The notes beneath the pieces were generated by a model. That model was not told the DNA's origin, did no database searches, and saw only the letters and a list, made by a program, of their open reading frames with translations. A DNA stretch of 64,000 nt from Roseomonas nitratireducens (GTDB lineage: Bacteria > Pseudomonadota > Alphaproteobacteria > Acetobacterales > Acetobacteraceae), in the NCBI RefSeq assembly GCF_017813355.1, contig NZ_JAGIYZ010000002.1:349155-413154 (forward strand), in the 5' to 3' direction. How positions within the stretch are numbered: position 1 is the stretch's first letter; every line of letters starts with the position of its first letter. The position numbers were made by a program, and so were the translations under genes. Positions 16,875 through 24,814 of this stretch are shown here, one piece after another.

Positions 16875-17249
16875 ATGGCTGCTTCCGTGTCTGCCGGCAT
16901 CGGCGACGCCTTCAACCAAGTCGTCATCGGCACGGCCGCGCCTACCACGGCCGGCACGGTGCAGGTGCGCATCGCGTCCGGCATCGGTGGCCTGGGCGCA
17001 GCGGTAAGCCTCACTGCCGCACCTGGCATTGCGTTCCATCAAGTGACGCTGGGCAGCGACGCCCCGACCACCGCGGCGACGGTGCAGGTCCGCATTGCCA
17101 ACGGTCTCGGCCCTGACCAAGCCCTCTCCGCGCTCGACGCGATCATCGCGCGCATGCAGGCGGACCGGATTGGCAACCTGGAGGCCCTGGCGATCGCCCG
17201 GACGCTCCGGGGCCGCATGGTTGCCGATCGCATCCAGGGGACGCCCTGA
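16875..17249 (+). CDS. small protein with an internal duplication
   Basis: 124-residue protein. Its first 80 residues hold two copies of one unit: VVIGTAAPTTAGTVQVRIAS and VTLGSDAPTTAATVQVRIAN, each followed by a G-x-G turn. The units read as beta-strand pairs. The C-terminal 45 residues are helical. The ATG at 16875 follows GGAGACCCACAC. It lies between coiled-coil genes and the large internal-virion-like gene, hinting at a structural role. No family recognised. Confidence 0.6.
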   Translation: MAASVSAGIGDAFNQVVIGTAAPTTAGTVQVRIASGIGGLGAAVSLTAAPGIAFHQVTLGSDAPTTAATVQVRIANGLGPDQALSALDAIIARMQADRIGNLEALAIARTLRGRMVADRIQGTP

Positions 17250-17250
17250 G

Positions 17251-19011
17251 GTGTCCGACCTCGACCTGATGGACGCCGCGCCGGAGCTGCCGCGCTTCGC
17301 CCGCGAGCAGGCGGACGAGGTGCTGGCGGGCCGGCGGCCGTCGATGGCGGAGGCGTCTGGCGCCTCGGTGCGTGAAGGCTGGTGGAACACCACGACCGCC
17401 ACGGCGCTTGCCCGCCGCGACGCAGCGCGCGCCGGTGACGCTGATCCTGCGCCACTCGCGCGGCACGAGTGGGAAGCCTCCCAATACTGGCGCGCCGGCG
17501 TGACGTGGGACGAGCGCATGACGGTCGGCAGGGCCGCCGCCATCGCGTCCCGCCATGACGAGAACGAGTATCGCCGGCAAGTCATGTCGGCGCGCGATGC
17601 CGGGTTCTTCGAGAGCGCGCTGATGATCGGTGCCTCGATCGTCGGCAGCATCCCCGACCCCGTCAATTTCCTGCCCATCGCAGGCCCGGCGGCGCGCGCG
17701 TTGCGCCTGGTGCAGGGCGGCCGGACCGCCGGTGTGGTCGGCACCGTGGCGGGGCGCGCTGCGGCGACGCTGGAACGCTCTGGCGTGGCCGGCGGCGTTG
17801 CGCGCGGCGCGACTGAAGGCGTGGTCGGCAACGCCCTCTCCATGCCGTTCGTCTACAGCGTCCACCAAGAATTCGGCGACGATGTCACCTGGTCCCGCGC
17901 CGTGATGGACCTGGCCGCGGGGGCCGTGGTCGGCGCGGGCTTCGGGGCGCTCGGCGGCTTCCTCTCCCGTTCCGGCGTGGCGCCTGAGCCTCGCGTCTCC
18001 ACCCGGACGCTCGACCTCGCCGCCCGCGACGTGGCGGCCGGGCGGCAGGTGGAGATCCCGCGCGGGCTGGTGGTGCGGGAGATCGAGGACACGCTGTTCC
18101 GGGCGGCGCCGGAGAGTGCCGCGCCGATGATCCGGGAGACGATGGAAGGCGGCGAGGTCCGCCGGTCGCTGGACATTCCATCCCGGCCGGATGGGACGCC
18201 TCTCACGCGCGAGGAATTCGAGGCGGAGTTTGCCCGCCGGCAGGGGACGACGCTCGAGGCGCAGCAGGCGGCGATCGACGCCGCCGGGGCGGAGGCGCGG
18301 GCGGAGAGCAAGCGGCAGTCCCTGATCGGGTGGATCGTCCAGAACGGCGGGCTGAGGGACGACACGGGCGACCTTGCCGCGGTGGTGGGGGACGCGCGCG
18401 CCCGGCCGGGCCTGATCCGCCGCGACGGCATGGCGCCGGACATTGCCGCCGTCCGGGCGCGGGATGAGGGGTTCTTTGGGGACCGCGTCGGGCCGGTGAA
18501 CGAGCGCGGCGAGGGCCTGGCGCCGGATAGCCTGACGAAGCAGGACTTGATCGACGCGGTGGAAGCCGAGATGCGCGGTATGGGCGCGCGCTTCCGGGGC
18601 GGCTTCGGCATTGAGCGCGGCGCGGACCTGGCGGCGGCGGACCGCATGCGGGCGGACTGGGACCGCGCTGTAGACGAGGCGCACGACTGGTATCTCGCCG
18701 CGCACCACGCGCAGCGGCAGATCGCCCGCCTGTCCGAGCCTGCGCGCGCGGACGTGATGGAGCGGGCCGCCATCATGGAGGCGGACGGGGGCCTTCGCCG
18801 GGATGAGGCCGTGCTGCGCGCCGCGCAGGCGTCCGACGATCCGGAGATGCAGCGGATCATGGCGGCGATTGAAAGCCTCCGCGCTGATGGCCGGCTGCTG
18901 GACGCGGACGACGCGCTGATCCGCGCCGCAGCCGAGCAGGCCGACGAGATGGAAGCCATCGCAACCGGGATCGAGGAAGCGGGCGCTTGCCTGCTGCGGA
19001 GGCTCGCATGA
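17251..19011 (+). CDS. large protein resembling podoviral internal virion (ejection) proteins
   Basis: 586-residue protein starting at GTG 17251, 1 bp after the previous stop. Three Gly/Ala-rich hydrophobic segments lie at about 121-150 (SIVGSIPDPVNFLPIAG), 180-205 and 218-240. The pattern of DPVNFLP, then ATEGVVGN, then a short gap and AAGAVVGAGFGALGG recalls internal virion proteins that podoviruses eject into the cell envelope. The C-terminal 300 residues are charged and helical. If the match is right, it is the only virion-type gene in the element. Alternative: an element-specific membrane-active protein. Confidence 0.55.
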   Translation: MSDLDLMDAAPELPRFAREQADEVLAGRRPSMAEASGASVREGWWNTTTATALARRDAARAGDADPAPLARHEWEASQYWRAGVTWDERMTVGRAAAIASRHDENEYRRQVMSARDAGFFESALMIGASIVGSIPDPVNFLPIAGPAARALRLVQGGRTAGVVGTVAGRAAATLERSGVAGGVARGATEGVVGNALSMPFVYSVHQEFGDDVTWSRAVMDLAAGAVVGAGFGALGGFLSRSGVAPEPRVSTRTLDLAARDVAAGRQVEIPRGLVVREIEDTLFRAAPESAAPMIRETMEGGEVRRSLDIPSRPDGTPLTREEFEAEFARRQGTTLEAQQAAIDAAGAEARAESKRQSLIGWIVQNGGLRDDTGDLAAVVGDARARPGLIRRDGMAPDIAAVRARDEGFFGDRVGPVNERGEGLAPDSLTKQDLIDAVEAEMRGMGARFRGGFGIERGADLAAADRMRADWDRAVDEAHDWYLAAHHAQRQIARLSEPARADVMERAAIMEADGGLRRDEAVLRAAQASDDPEMQRIMAAIESLRADGRLLDADDALIRAAAEQADEMEAIATGIEEAGACLLRRLA

Positions 19012-19054
19012 GTTGCGGCAACCCCGCGGCGCGCGTCGCGCCCTGAACGAGAAA

Positions 19055-19085
19055 CCCCCGCCAGCCTTGGCCGGGCTGACGGGGG
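19055..19085. terminator. terminator-like hairpin
   Basis: CCCCCGCCAGCC (19055-19066) pairs with GGCTGACGGGGG (19074-19085), one mismatch, 7-base loop. It lies 44 bp after the stop of the large gene and ends the first transcription block. No T-run follows, so efficient intrinsic termination is uncertain. Confidence 0.6.
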
Positions 19086-19138
19086 CGAAAGCAACTAGTC
19101 GGGATGTGTGGAATGGATATCAGGCTGAGCAGGAAAAC

Positions 19139-19158
19139 GGAAGCGTTTCGACGCTTCC
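19139..19158. promoter_or_regulatory. inverted repeat just upstream of the replication block
   Basis: GGAAGCG (19139-19145) and CGCTTCC (19152-19158) are separated by TTTCGA. The dyad lies 33 bp before the ATG at 19192, where an operator or 5'-UTR hairpin would sit. The function is inferred only from position. Confidence 0.4.
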
Positions 19159-19191
19159 CTGCGCGCCGTCCGACTGATGCGGAGGCGCGCC

Positions 19192-19707
19192 ATGTCTGAC
19201 GGTCTCGGCGGGTTCTTCGTGAACCTCACGCGCCAGCGGATCAACGACGCGATCGCCAAGATGGACGCGATCGGCGTTGTGCATTTCGCCCCGGTCCTGC
19301 GTGCCATCCGGGATGGGCAGATCGTGTGCGTCGTCATCAAGCGCACCGCGGGAGAGGAGGCGATGTCCCTGCGGCACATCGCGAACCATCCGCTGCCGGC
19401 GCTCATCATCATGGCCGACGACGACCACGCATCGAGCGGGCCGGCGCGCTTCCCTGCCGCGCGGAAGGCGCTGCGCTACGCCCGCGCGCACATGATCCAC
19501 GCGGCGGGCGGTCAGCCCTCGGACTACGCCCTCGCGATCCAGGCCGCGATGGCGCAGCGGTCCTGCTGCCTGGTCGAGACGGACGCGGCCCATCTGGACG
19601 AATGGGCGAGGTTCGCCGCGCGGGCTGCGCTGCCGCGCCGGGTGCCGACGCTCCTCGTTCGCCCGACCGATGGCGTCCATCCGATCATCAAGGGGGCCGT
19701 GCATTGA
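19192..19707 (+). CDS. hypothetical protein of the element's replication operon
   Basis: 171-residue soluble protein starting at ATG 19192, with GGAGG six bases upstream; an in-frame ATG at 19177 has no such site. Contents include a central hydrophobic strand (LPALIIMADDDHASSGPARF) and a helix-rich C-terminus. No catalytic motif is obvious. It is the first gene of a tightly overlapping block with the primase and RepA-like ATPase, so a role in replication or its control is possible. No family recognised. Confidence 0.65.
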   Translation: MSDGLGGFFVNLTRQRINDAIAKMDAIGVVHFAPVLRAIRDGQIVCVVIKRTAGEEAMSLRHIANHPLPALIIMADDDHASSGPARFPAARKALRYARAHMIHAAGGQPSDYALAIQAAMAQRSCCLVETDAAHLDEWARFAARAALPRRVPTLLVRPTDGVHPIIKGAVH

Positions 19708-19952
19708 GCGCGCCCCTTCCCCATAGCCTCGCCCGCGGTGCGGAACATCTGCACGCGCTCGGGCCGCGCGCCATCGCCGAGTTCCTGCACGAGATCGCCG
19801 GCGGCATCGGCGAGCGTGCGGAGGACGTGATCGCCGATCGCCTGGCGCGGTGGCGGCGCCTCGATCCTTGCCTGCTGCGGGCCGTCCTGGCGCGTCACTC
19901 GGCGGGGCGCGAGTTCCCCGCGGCGGTGCAACTCGTGGAGGCCGCGCGATGA
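19704..19952 (+). CDS. small hypothetical protein
   Basis: 82-residue protein starting at TTG 19704, which overlaps the previous stop by 4 bp; no in-frame ATG or GTG is available near it. It ends in a 4-bp overlap with the primase gene. The sequence is helical (AIAEFLHEIAGGIGERAEDV). Tight coupling on both sides supports its being a real gene. No family recognised. Confidence 0.55.
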   Translation: MSAPLPHSLARGAEHLHALGPRAIAEFLHEIAGGIGERAEDVIADRLARWRRLDPCLLRAVLARHSAGREFPAAVQLVEAAR

Positions 19953-21064
19953 ACGCCGCGCAGCTGATCGCCGCGTGCCGGGCGAACCCCGCGCCGCTCT
20001 CGACCTGGGAGGAGACGTTCCTCGAGGACATGGCGCGCGCCTCCCGCCCGGCATCCGAGCGGCAGATCGAGACGCTCCAGCGGATAGCCGCCCGGGTGTC
20101 CTTCGACGAGATCGCCGCGCGCCTTGCCGATCGGATCGAGGACCTGGCGCACCTGCTGACCGGCGGCGAGAGCTCGACGCTTCACGGCGACCGGCGGCGG
20201 TTCCGCGGCAAGGGCTCGCTCGTCGTCACGGTGGCCGGGCCGCAACGCGGCACCTGGTTCGACCACGATCCCCCGGCATCGGGGCGCCCCGTCTCCGCGA
20301 ACGGTGCCGCGGGCGGCGATGCGCTGGACCTGGTGGCGCACCTGCGCGGATGCGACCGCGCGGACGCTGCGGCGTGGGCGCGGGGCTGGCTGGGCCTGTC
20401 GGACGGTGGCGAGGTGCGCGCGCTGCCACCCCGGCCTGTAGCGCCTCCGGAGCGCCCGCGCGCGGCTTCGGGGACGGGAGACCATGCGCGCCGCACCTGG
20501 CGCGAGGCGGTCCCCGCAACCGGCACGCTGGTCGAGACCTATCTCGCGTCGCGCGGGCTGACCCTGCCGGCGGATGCGCCGATCCGGTTCCATCCTGCTT
20601 GCCCGCGCGGCGCTGAACGCCTGCCCGCGATGGTCGCGCTGATGACGGACCCCGCGACTGGGGAACCGTGCGGCTTGCATCGGACGCTCCTGCGCGCCGA
20701 TGGCCGCGGGAAGGCGGACGGCACGGCGAAGATGATGCTCGGTAATGCCGGCGTGATCCGGCTGGTCCCTGACGAGGACGTGACGGCGGGGCTCGGGATC
20801 GCCGAGGGGATCGAGACGGCGCTCTCGGTGATGCAGGGGTTCGGGTGGCGTCCCGTGTGGGCGGCGACGAGCGCCGGCGGCATCCGCGCCTTTCCTGTCC
20901 TGCCCGGGGTCGAGTGCTTGACGGTGTTTGCGGACCCTGAGGAGGCCGGCATGTCGGCGGGCGAAGCCTGCGCCGATCGGTGGCAGGCGGCCGGGAGGGA
21001 GGCGCGCATCTGCCACCCGCCGGCCGGCGACTTCAACGACCTGGTGCGCGAGGTGGCGGCATGA
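19949..21064 (+). CDS. Toprim domain primase-like protein
   Basis: 371-residue protein of the phage/plasmid primase group (DUF7146 plus Toprim layout). The middle region carries the family's YLASRGL, then RFHPACP, then CGLHRTLLRADGRGKA. The Toprim motif is GIAEGIETALSV near residue 290, and the Toprim acidic stretch is VFADPEEAG. The N-terminus lacks an obvious zinc-finger cysteine set. It starts at ATG 19949 and overlaps the RepA-like gene by 4 bp. It probably primes replication of the excised element. Confidence 0.85.
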   Translation: MNAAQLIAACRANPAPLSTWEETFLEDMARASRPASERQIETLQRIAARVSFDEIAARLADRIEDLAHLLTGGESSTLHGDRRRFRGKGSLVVTVAGPQRGTWFDHDPPASGRPVSANGAAGGDALDLVAHLRGCDRADAAAWARGWLGLSDGGEVRALPPRPVAPPERPRAASGTGDHARRTWREAVPATGTLVETYLASRGLTLPADAPIRFHPACPRGAERLPAMVALMTDPATGEPCGLHRTLLRADGRGKADGTAKMMLGNAGVIRLVPDEDVTAGLGIAEGIETALSVMQGFGWRPVWAATSAGGIRAFPVLPGVECLTVFADPEEAGMSAGEACADRWQAAGREARICHPPAGDFNDLVREVAA

Positions 21065-22326
21065 ACGTGGTGCAGTCCCCGGAACAGGCGTTGAAGCAGG
21101 CCGGCGCGAAGGTGAGCACGCGCGCGCCGAAACGGGACGAGCAGGAAGCGGAGGCGCCGGCGCGGAAGCCGGCGCCGCTGAAGCTCGATCAACTCCTCCT
21201 CGAAGACGAGCGCGCCATCCCTGAGCGTCGGTGGGTCGGCGGCATCGGTGCCTTCCCCCGGCCGCGCCTCGCCTGTCTCGCTGGGCCGCCCGGGGTCAGC
21301 AAGACCACGCTCGCGCTGGGCCTAAGCGTCGCGCTTGCGGCCGGCCTGTCCTATGGCGGGCTCATCAACCCGCCCGGCCCCTGCCGCGTGCTGTTCGGCG
21401 GCATCGAGGACGAGTTGGACGAGCTCCGGCGCCGCGGTGCCGCTGTCGCCGGCCGCCTGCTGGAACACCCCCGCCAGCGCGCCACGGTGAACGCCAACCT
21501 GGCCGTGGTGGACGTGTCGGACTGCGTGCCGCTGTTCCAAGTCGATCATGACGGCCGGCTGACCGAGACCCCCGGCCTGGAACGGCTGCGCGCGACGATC
21601 AGCGAATTCCGCCCTGATCTCGTCGTGCTGGATCCCCTGATCGAACTCCACACGGCCGAGGAGAACTCCAACACCCTCATGCGGCCGGTGCTGCGCGCGC
21701 TGCGCTCGATGGGCGTCGAATTCGATTGCGTCTTCCTGCTGCTGCACCACGAGACGAAGGCCGGCGAAGGCAACGGGCTCCAGCGCATACGCGGGGCCGG
21801 CGCGATCGGCGGCGCTATCCGTTCCCTCTGGTCTATGCGGCCCATGACTGCGGAGGAGGCGAAGCAATTCAGCATCGCCGAGGACATGACCGACCTCTAC
21901 GTGAAGGTCGAAACTGGCAAGTCACAATACTCCCGCCGCCGGCCGCAAGCCTGGTTCGTCGCGGAAGAACGGGAACTCGCCAACGGCGACGTGGCGCACC
22001 TCCTCGTCCCCTGGAGCCCGCCCACCTTCTCAATCACGCCCGAAGACCTGGCCAAGGCCGTGCGCGCCCTCCGGCAAGGGCTGCACGGCGAACCATGCTC
22101 CACCAGCCCGACCGCCGATGCCGCCGCCCGCCACGCCTTGGAGCAGGCCGGCATCCCCCGGGGCGCCTGCGCGGACGTGCTGAAGGAACTTCAGGCAACG
22201 GGCGAGGTCCAAATCCGCAAGTGGCGCGATCCCGCTGACCGGAAGGTCCGCAAGCGCCTCTGGACCTCCGGAAATCCCTTCGGCGGCTGGGTCGAGGAGG
22301 CCGGTTCAGATGAGGCGCGCCACTAA
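21061..22326 (+). CDS. RepA-like AAA ATPase/helicase
   Basis: 421-residue RecA-fold ATPase of the AAA_25/RepA type. Walker A is GPPGVSKTT, Walker B is LVVLDPLIE, and the motif LLLHHETKAGEG near residue 240 fits hexameric RepA/DnaB-like helicases. The C-terminal 80 residues look like a small winged-helix domain. The start is ATG 21061, overlapping the primase stop. The iteron-like repeats begin inside its stop region. It should unwind the element's origin together with the primase. Confidence 0.85.
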   Translation: MNVVQSPEQALKQAGAKVSTRAPKRDEQEAEAPARKPAPLKLDQLLLEDERAIPERRWVGGIGAFPRPRLACLAGPPGVSKTTLALGLSVALAAGLSYGGLINPPGPCRVLFGGIEDELDELRRRGAAVAGRLLEHPRQRATVNANLAVVDVSDCVPLFQVDHDGRLTETPGLERLRATISEFRPDLVVLDPLIELHTAEENSNTLMRPVLRALRSMGVEFDCVFLLLHHETKAGEGNGLQRIRGAGAIGGAIRSLWSMRPMTAEEAKQFSIAEDMTDLYVKVETGKSQYSRRRPQAWFVAEERELANGDVAHLLVPWSPPTFSITPEDLAKAVRALRQGLHGEPCSTSPTADAAARHALEQAGIPRGACADVLKELQATGEVQIRKWRDPADRKVRKRLWTSGNPFGGWVEEAGSDEARH

Positions 22327-22456
22327 CTCCAGTGGCGCACTTCTAGTGGCGCAGCGGCGCGGCATGGGGTGCGCCGCGCCACTGGGGCGCCCTAGGGGAA
22401 AACCCTAGTGGCGCACCCCCATTGGCGAGCAGCGCACCCCGGGAACAGTGGCGCAC
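22317..22456. repeat. iteron-like AGTGGCGCA cluster (candidate origin)
   Basis: Within 140 bp there are four direct copies of AGTGGCGC(A) (22331, 22345, 22407, 22447) and two inverted copies (GCGCCACT at 22317 and 22376). The first inverted copy and 22331-22338 form an 8-bp dyad with a 6-bp spacer across the RepA-like stop codon. A separate CTAGGG-GAAAA-CCCTAG hairpin lies at 22392-22408. The gap 22327-22469 holds no gene. Position next to primase and helicase genes suggests a replication origin or an autoregulatory operator. Confidence 0.65.
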
Positions 22457-22469
22457 TGAGAGGGACGAG

Positions 22470-22982
22470 ATGAGCACCGAGACGGACGACCGAGGACACG
22501 AAACTACGGCCGGGGAACGTCGCCTGCATGATGGGCGGGGGAAGTTCGCGCCGGGCAATCCCGGCAGGCCGAAAGGGTCGCGGCATGTCGTGCTGAAGAT
22601 GCTGGACGAGATCGGCGACGAGAACGCCAAGGCGGTGTGGCTGAAGGCGATCGAGCTCGCGATCAACGGCGACACGGTCGCGCAGAAGCTCGTGCTGGAC
22701 CGCGTGATGCCGGGGCGGAAGATGAACCCGGTGAAGATCGACCTGCCCGCGAAGATCGAGACCACGGCCGATGTGGTGGACGCGATGATGCGGGTGACGA
22801 CCGCGGTCGCGCGCGGGGAGATCAGCCCGGACGAGGGCCAGGCGGTGAAGGACGTGCTCGAAGGCGCGCGCCGGGCGATCGAGACGCACACCCTCGCGCG
22901 GCGGCTGGCGCTGATCGAGCAGCGGATGGGCGGGTCGCAGGCGCTGGCGCTGCCCTATTCCGAGGCGGAGGACGAGCGGTGA
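22470..22982 (+). CDS. DUF5681 domain protein (phage-associated)
   Basis: 170-residue protein with the DUF5681 N-terminal signature FAPGNPGRPKGSRH. This family is frequent in prophages and integrative elements and is sometimes placed near small terminases. The remainder is helical and charged. The ATG at 22470 follows AGAGGGACGAG. It overlaps the next gene by 4 bp. It may bind DNA; the function is not established. Confidence 0.75.
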   Translation: MSTETDDRGHETTAGERRLHDGRGKFAPGNPGRPKGSRHVVLKMLDEIGDENAKAVWLKAIELAINGDTVAQKLVLDRVMPGRKMNPVKIDLPAKIETTADVVDAMMRVTTAVARGEISPDEGQAVKDVLEGARRAIETHTLARRLALIEQRMGGSQALALPYSEAEDER

Positions 22983-23194
22983 AGGATCTTGAGCAGCGGC
23001 TTCAGGCGATCGAGCGGCGGCTGAACATGGCGGCCGGCGTCCACATGCTCTGGGCGGACGAGGACGAGCGGACGGAGGACGTGATCGCGCGGCGGTTCCC
23101 TGACGGCGTGCCGATCGGGGCGAAGGTGATCGTCCTGAGTTGGGCGAGGAGCGAGGAGGAAGCGAACCGGATCAAGGCGTCGCGGTGGTTGTGA
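22979..23194 (+). CDS. small hypothetical protein
   Basis: 71-residue protein starting at GTG 22979, inside the DUF5681 stop. An N-terminal amphipathic helix (DLEQRLQAIERRLNMAAG) precedes a beta-type C-terminus (PIGAKVIVLSW). The 4-bp overlap argues that it is expressed with its neighbour. No family recognised. Confidence 0.5.
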   Translation: MKDLEQRLQAIERRLNMAAGVHMLWADEDERTEDVIARRFPDGVPIGAKVIVLSWARSEEEANRIKASRWL

Positions 23195-23261
23195 CTGGGT
23201 CCAAAGGGGCGGACCGAGCAGGCCGGCGGGCCGTTCTGATGTCCAGTAATCTCAGGAATAC

Positions 23262-23292
23262 TTGACAATCCTGGGCCGGAAAGCGAGGATAT
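23262..23292 (+). promoter_or_regulatory. candidate sigma-70 promoter of the serine recombinase
   Basis: A perfect TTGACA (23262-23267) is followed 17 bp later by GAGGAT, or 19 bp later by GGATAT. A CAGGA/TCCTG dyad flanks the -35 (23253-23257 and 23269-23273). The recombinase ATG is 32 bp downstream of the -10. The -35 match is good, the -10 weak. Confidence 0.5.
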
Positions 23293-23323
23293 GCCTGCGT
23301 TACCGCTCTAGGGAAAGCCTGCC

Positions 23324-24010
23324 ATGGCCGCCGCTACCGCCCCCTCCGCGATCGCCTACCTCCGCACCAGCAGCGCGGCCAATGTCGAAGGCGACAGCAG
23401 CGCGCGCCAACGGGCGGCGATCGAGGCCTATGCCAAGCACGCGCGGTTGCGGATCGTCGGCGAGTGCTACGACGCGGCCGTGAGCGGTGCGGACCCCATC
23501 ACCGAGCGGCCAGGCTTCGCAGCGCTCCTGGACAAGATCGAAGGCAACGGCGTCCGACTGGTCCTCATCGAAAGCGCAGACCGCTTCGCCCGCGACTTGC
23601 TGGTCCAGGAAACCGGCATCGCGATCTTGCAGCAGCGCGGCGTGCGCGTCGTCACGGCGAGCGGCGATGATCTGACAGACAGCAGCGACCCGGCCCGCGT
23701 GATGCTGCGGCAGGTGCTCGGCTCGTTTGCCCAGTTCGAGAAGGCGCGCGTTGTGCAGAAGCTGAAGGGCGCTCGCGACCGCGCCAGCCTCCAGGCCGGG
23801 CGCCGCGTGGAAGGCGCCAAGGCGACGATCACGGGGGATGCGCTGGCGACCCTGCGCCGGCTGCGGCGGCGGAACCCCGTGACGAAGGAAGTCCGGTCTC
23901 TGCGCGAGATTGCGGCGGCGATGGCGGAGGCTGGGCACGTCAGCCCGCGCACGGGGCGTCCCTACAGCCCGGAAGCGCTTCGGCTGGCGTTGGGTAGGGC
24001 GGCGCAGTAG
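23324..24010 (+). CDS. serine recombinase (resolvase/invertase family)
   Basis: 228-residue serine recombinase. The catalytic serine is Ser16 in AYLRTSS; conserved SADRFARDL and SFAQFEKAR (the E-helix type motif) follow. The C-terminal 60 residues hold a short HTH-like region (SLREIAAAMAEAGHVSPRTG). It has the size of resolvases and invertases, not of large serine integrases. It has its own promoter-like region upstream and may resolve dimers of the element or invert a segment. No obvious res/inversion site was found by eye. Confidence 0.88.
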   Translation: MAAATAPSAIAYLRTSSAANVEGDSSARQRAAIEAYAKHARLRIVGECYDAAVSGADPITERPGFAALLDKIEGNGVRLVLIESADRFARDLLVQETGIAILQQRGVRVVTASGDDLTDSSDPARVMLRQVLGSFAQFEKARVVQKLKGARDRASLQAGRRVEGAKATITGDALATLRRLRRRNPVTKEVRSLREIAAAMAEAGHVSPRTGRPYSPEALRLALGRAAQ

Positions 24011-24117
24011 CGGGCCGCCCGCGGTGGGAGGGGACCGCCCGCTTCCCGTAGAGAAGACGGGGCGCTGCGGTCCCCCTGCTGCGGCGCCTGCGGTGCGTCC
24101 ACGGGCAAGCAGCCTCG

Positions 24118-24417
24118 TCAGCCTAGCGGCGTCCGTCGTCGGGCTGCCAGCGCCATCGCCTCCTCCTCGGCCACCCGGCGCCGCGTCGGCCCGTGCATCC
24201 AGTCCGGGTGAACCCGGCACAGGACGGCGATGATCTTGTTCGGCGTGGTCGCCACCGTCTCCGGATCGCCGCCGGCGGCAAGGTAGGCGTCGCGGATGCG
24301 GTGCCAGCCTGCGGGCTCTAGCGTGCCCTCTGCGCCGTTCTGCCGGTATGCCTGCCCCACCGCGAGGACGAGCTCCCGCGGCCAGGTCTCGAGCGTGTGG
24401 AAGGTGCGGACGGACAT
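24118..24417 (-). CDS. stand-alone copy of an unknown domain shared with 63116-63763
   Basis: 99-residue protein starting at ATG 24417. Its first 76 residues match the N-terminal domain of the nucleotidyltransferase at 63116-63763 at 50 of 76 positions, including the block AYRQNGAEGTLEPA and RIRDAYLAAGGDP. No known family is recognised. The last 20 residues are basic. It is the first of three leftward genes at the right end of the element, a typical cargo position for defence or maintenance genes. The 107-bp gap after the recombinase holds nothing obvious. Confidence 0.7.
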   Translation of the reverse strand: MSVRTFHTLETWPRELVLAVGQAYRQNGAEGTLEPAGWHRIRDAYLAAGGDPETVATTPNKIIAVLCRVHPDWMHGPTRRRVAEEEAMALAARRRTPLG

Positions 24418-24451
24418 GCCGGGCAGGATAGCGCCCGGCGCCGGGCTTGGG

Positions 24452-24700
24452 TCAGGCTGCCGAGCGAGCGGGCAGGCCTGCGCCGATCGCGACCCCGGCC
24501 GTGAGGATCCACGCATCAAGCAGGGTGGCGTGGATGTCGAGCAATTCGAGGTCGGCCCGCAGGGCGGCGGCAACCTCCTCGCCGCTCTCCGCGATGATCA
24601 CCGGCAGCTCGTCCCGCATGAACGCGACGCGCGCCTTGGAGCGGCGGAGTTCATCGCACCACGCCTTGACGGCTTCCGGGCTCAATCCGTTCTCGTCCAT
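24452..24700 (-). CDS. small hypothetical helical protein
   Basis: 82-residue acidic protein starting at ATG 24700. It consists of several amphipathic helices (SPEAVKAWCDELRRSKARV, then SGEEVAAALRADLELLDIHA) and ends in an Ala/Gly-rich hydrophobic stretch. No family recognised. It lies 34 bp from the 99-residue gene, so they may share a transcript. A nested dyad upstream at 24740-24770 may be its operator. Confidence 0.55.
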   Translation of the reverse strand: MDENGLSPEAVKAWCDELRRSKARVAFMRDELPVIIAESGEEVAAALRADLELLDIHATLLDAWILTAGVAIGAGLPARSAA

Positions 24701-24739
24701 CCCGCGCTCCGATCCGACGGCAGTCTGATCCGGCTCCGG

Positions 24740-24770
24740 GTTATCACGACATCGTGTCGAAACGGATAAC
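24740..24770. promoter_or_regulatory. nested dyad, probable operator
   Basis: GTTATC (24740-24745) and GATAAC (24765-24770) enclose CGACA-TCG-TGTCG (24747-24759). The two nested inverted repeats lie 40-70 bp upstream of the leftward start at 24700. The remaining 24701-24814 shows no gene. Confidence 0.45.
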
Positions 24771-24814
24771 GAGGGCGCGAGGTCGCGGGGATGTGAGGGG
24801 GGCGACGGGCGGCC

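Noticed and set aside
22317..22456. CRISPR array
   Set aside because: The repeats are only 8-10 bp, occur in both orientations, and are irregularly spaced; there are no cas genes.
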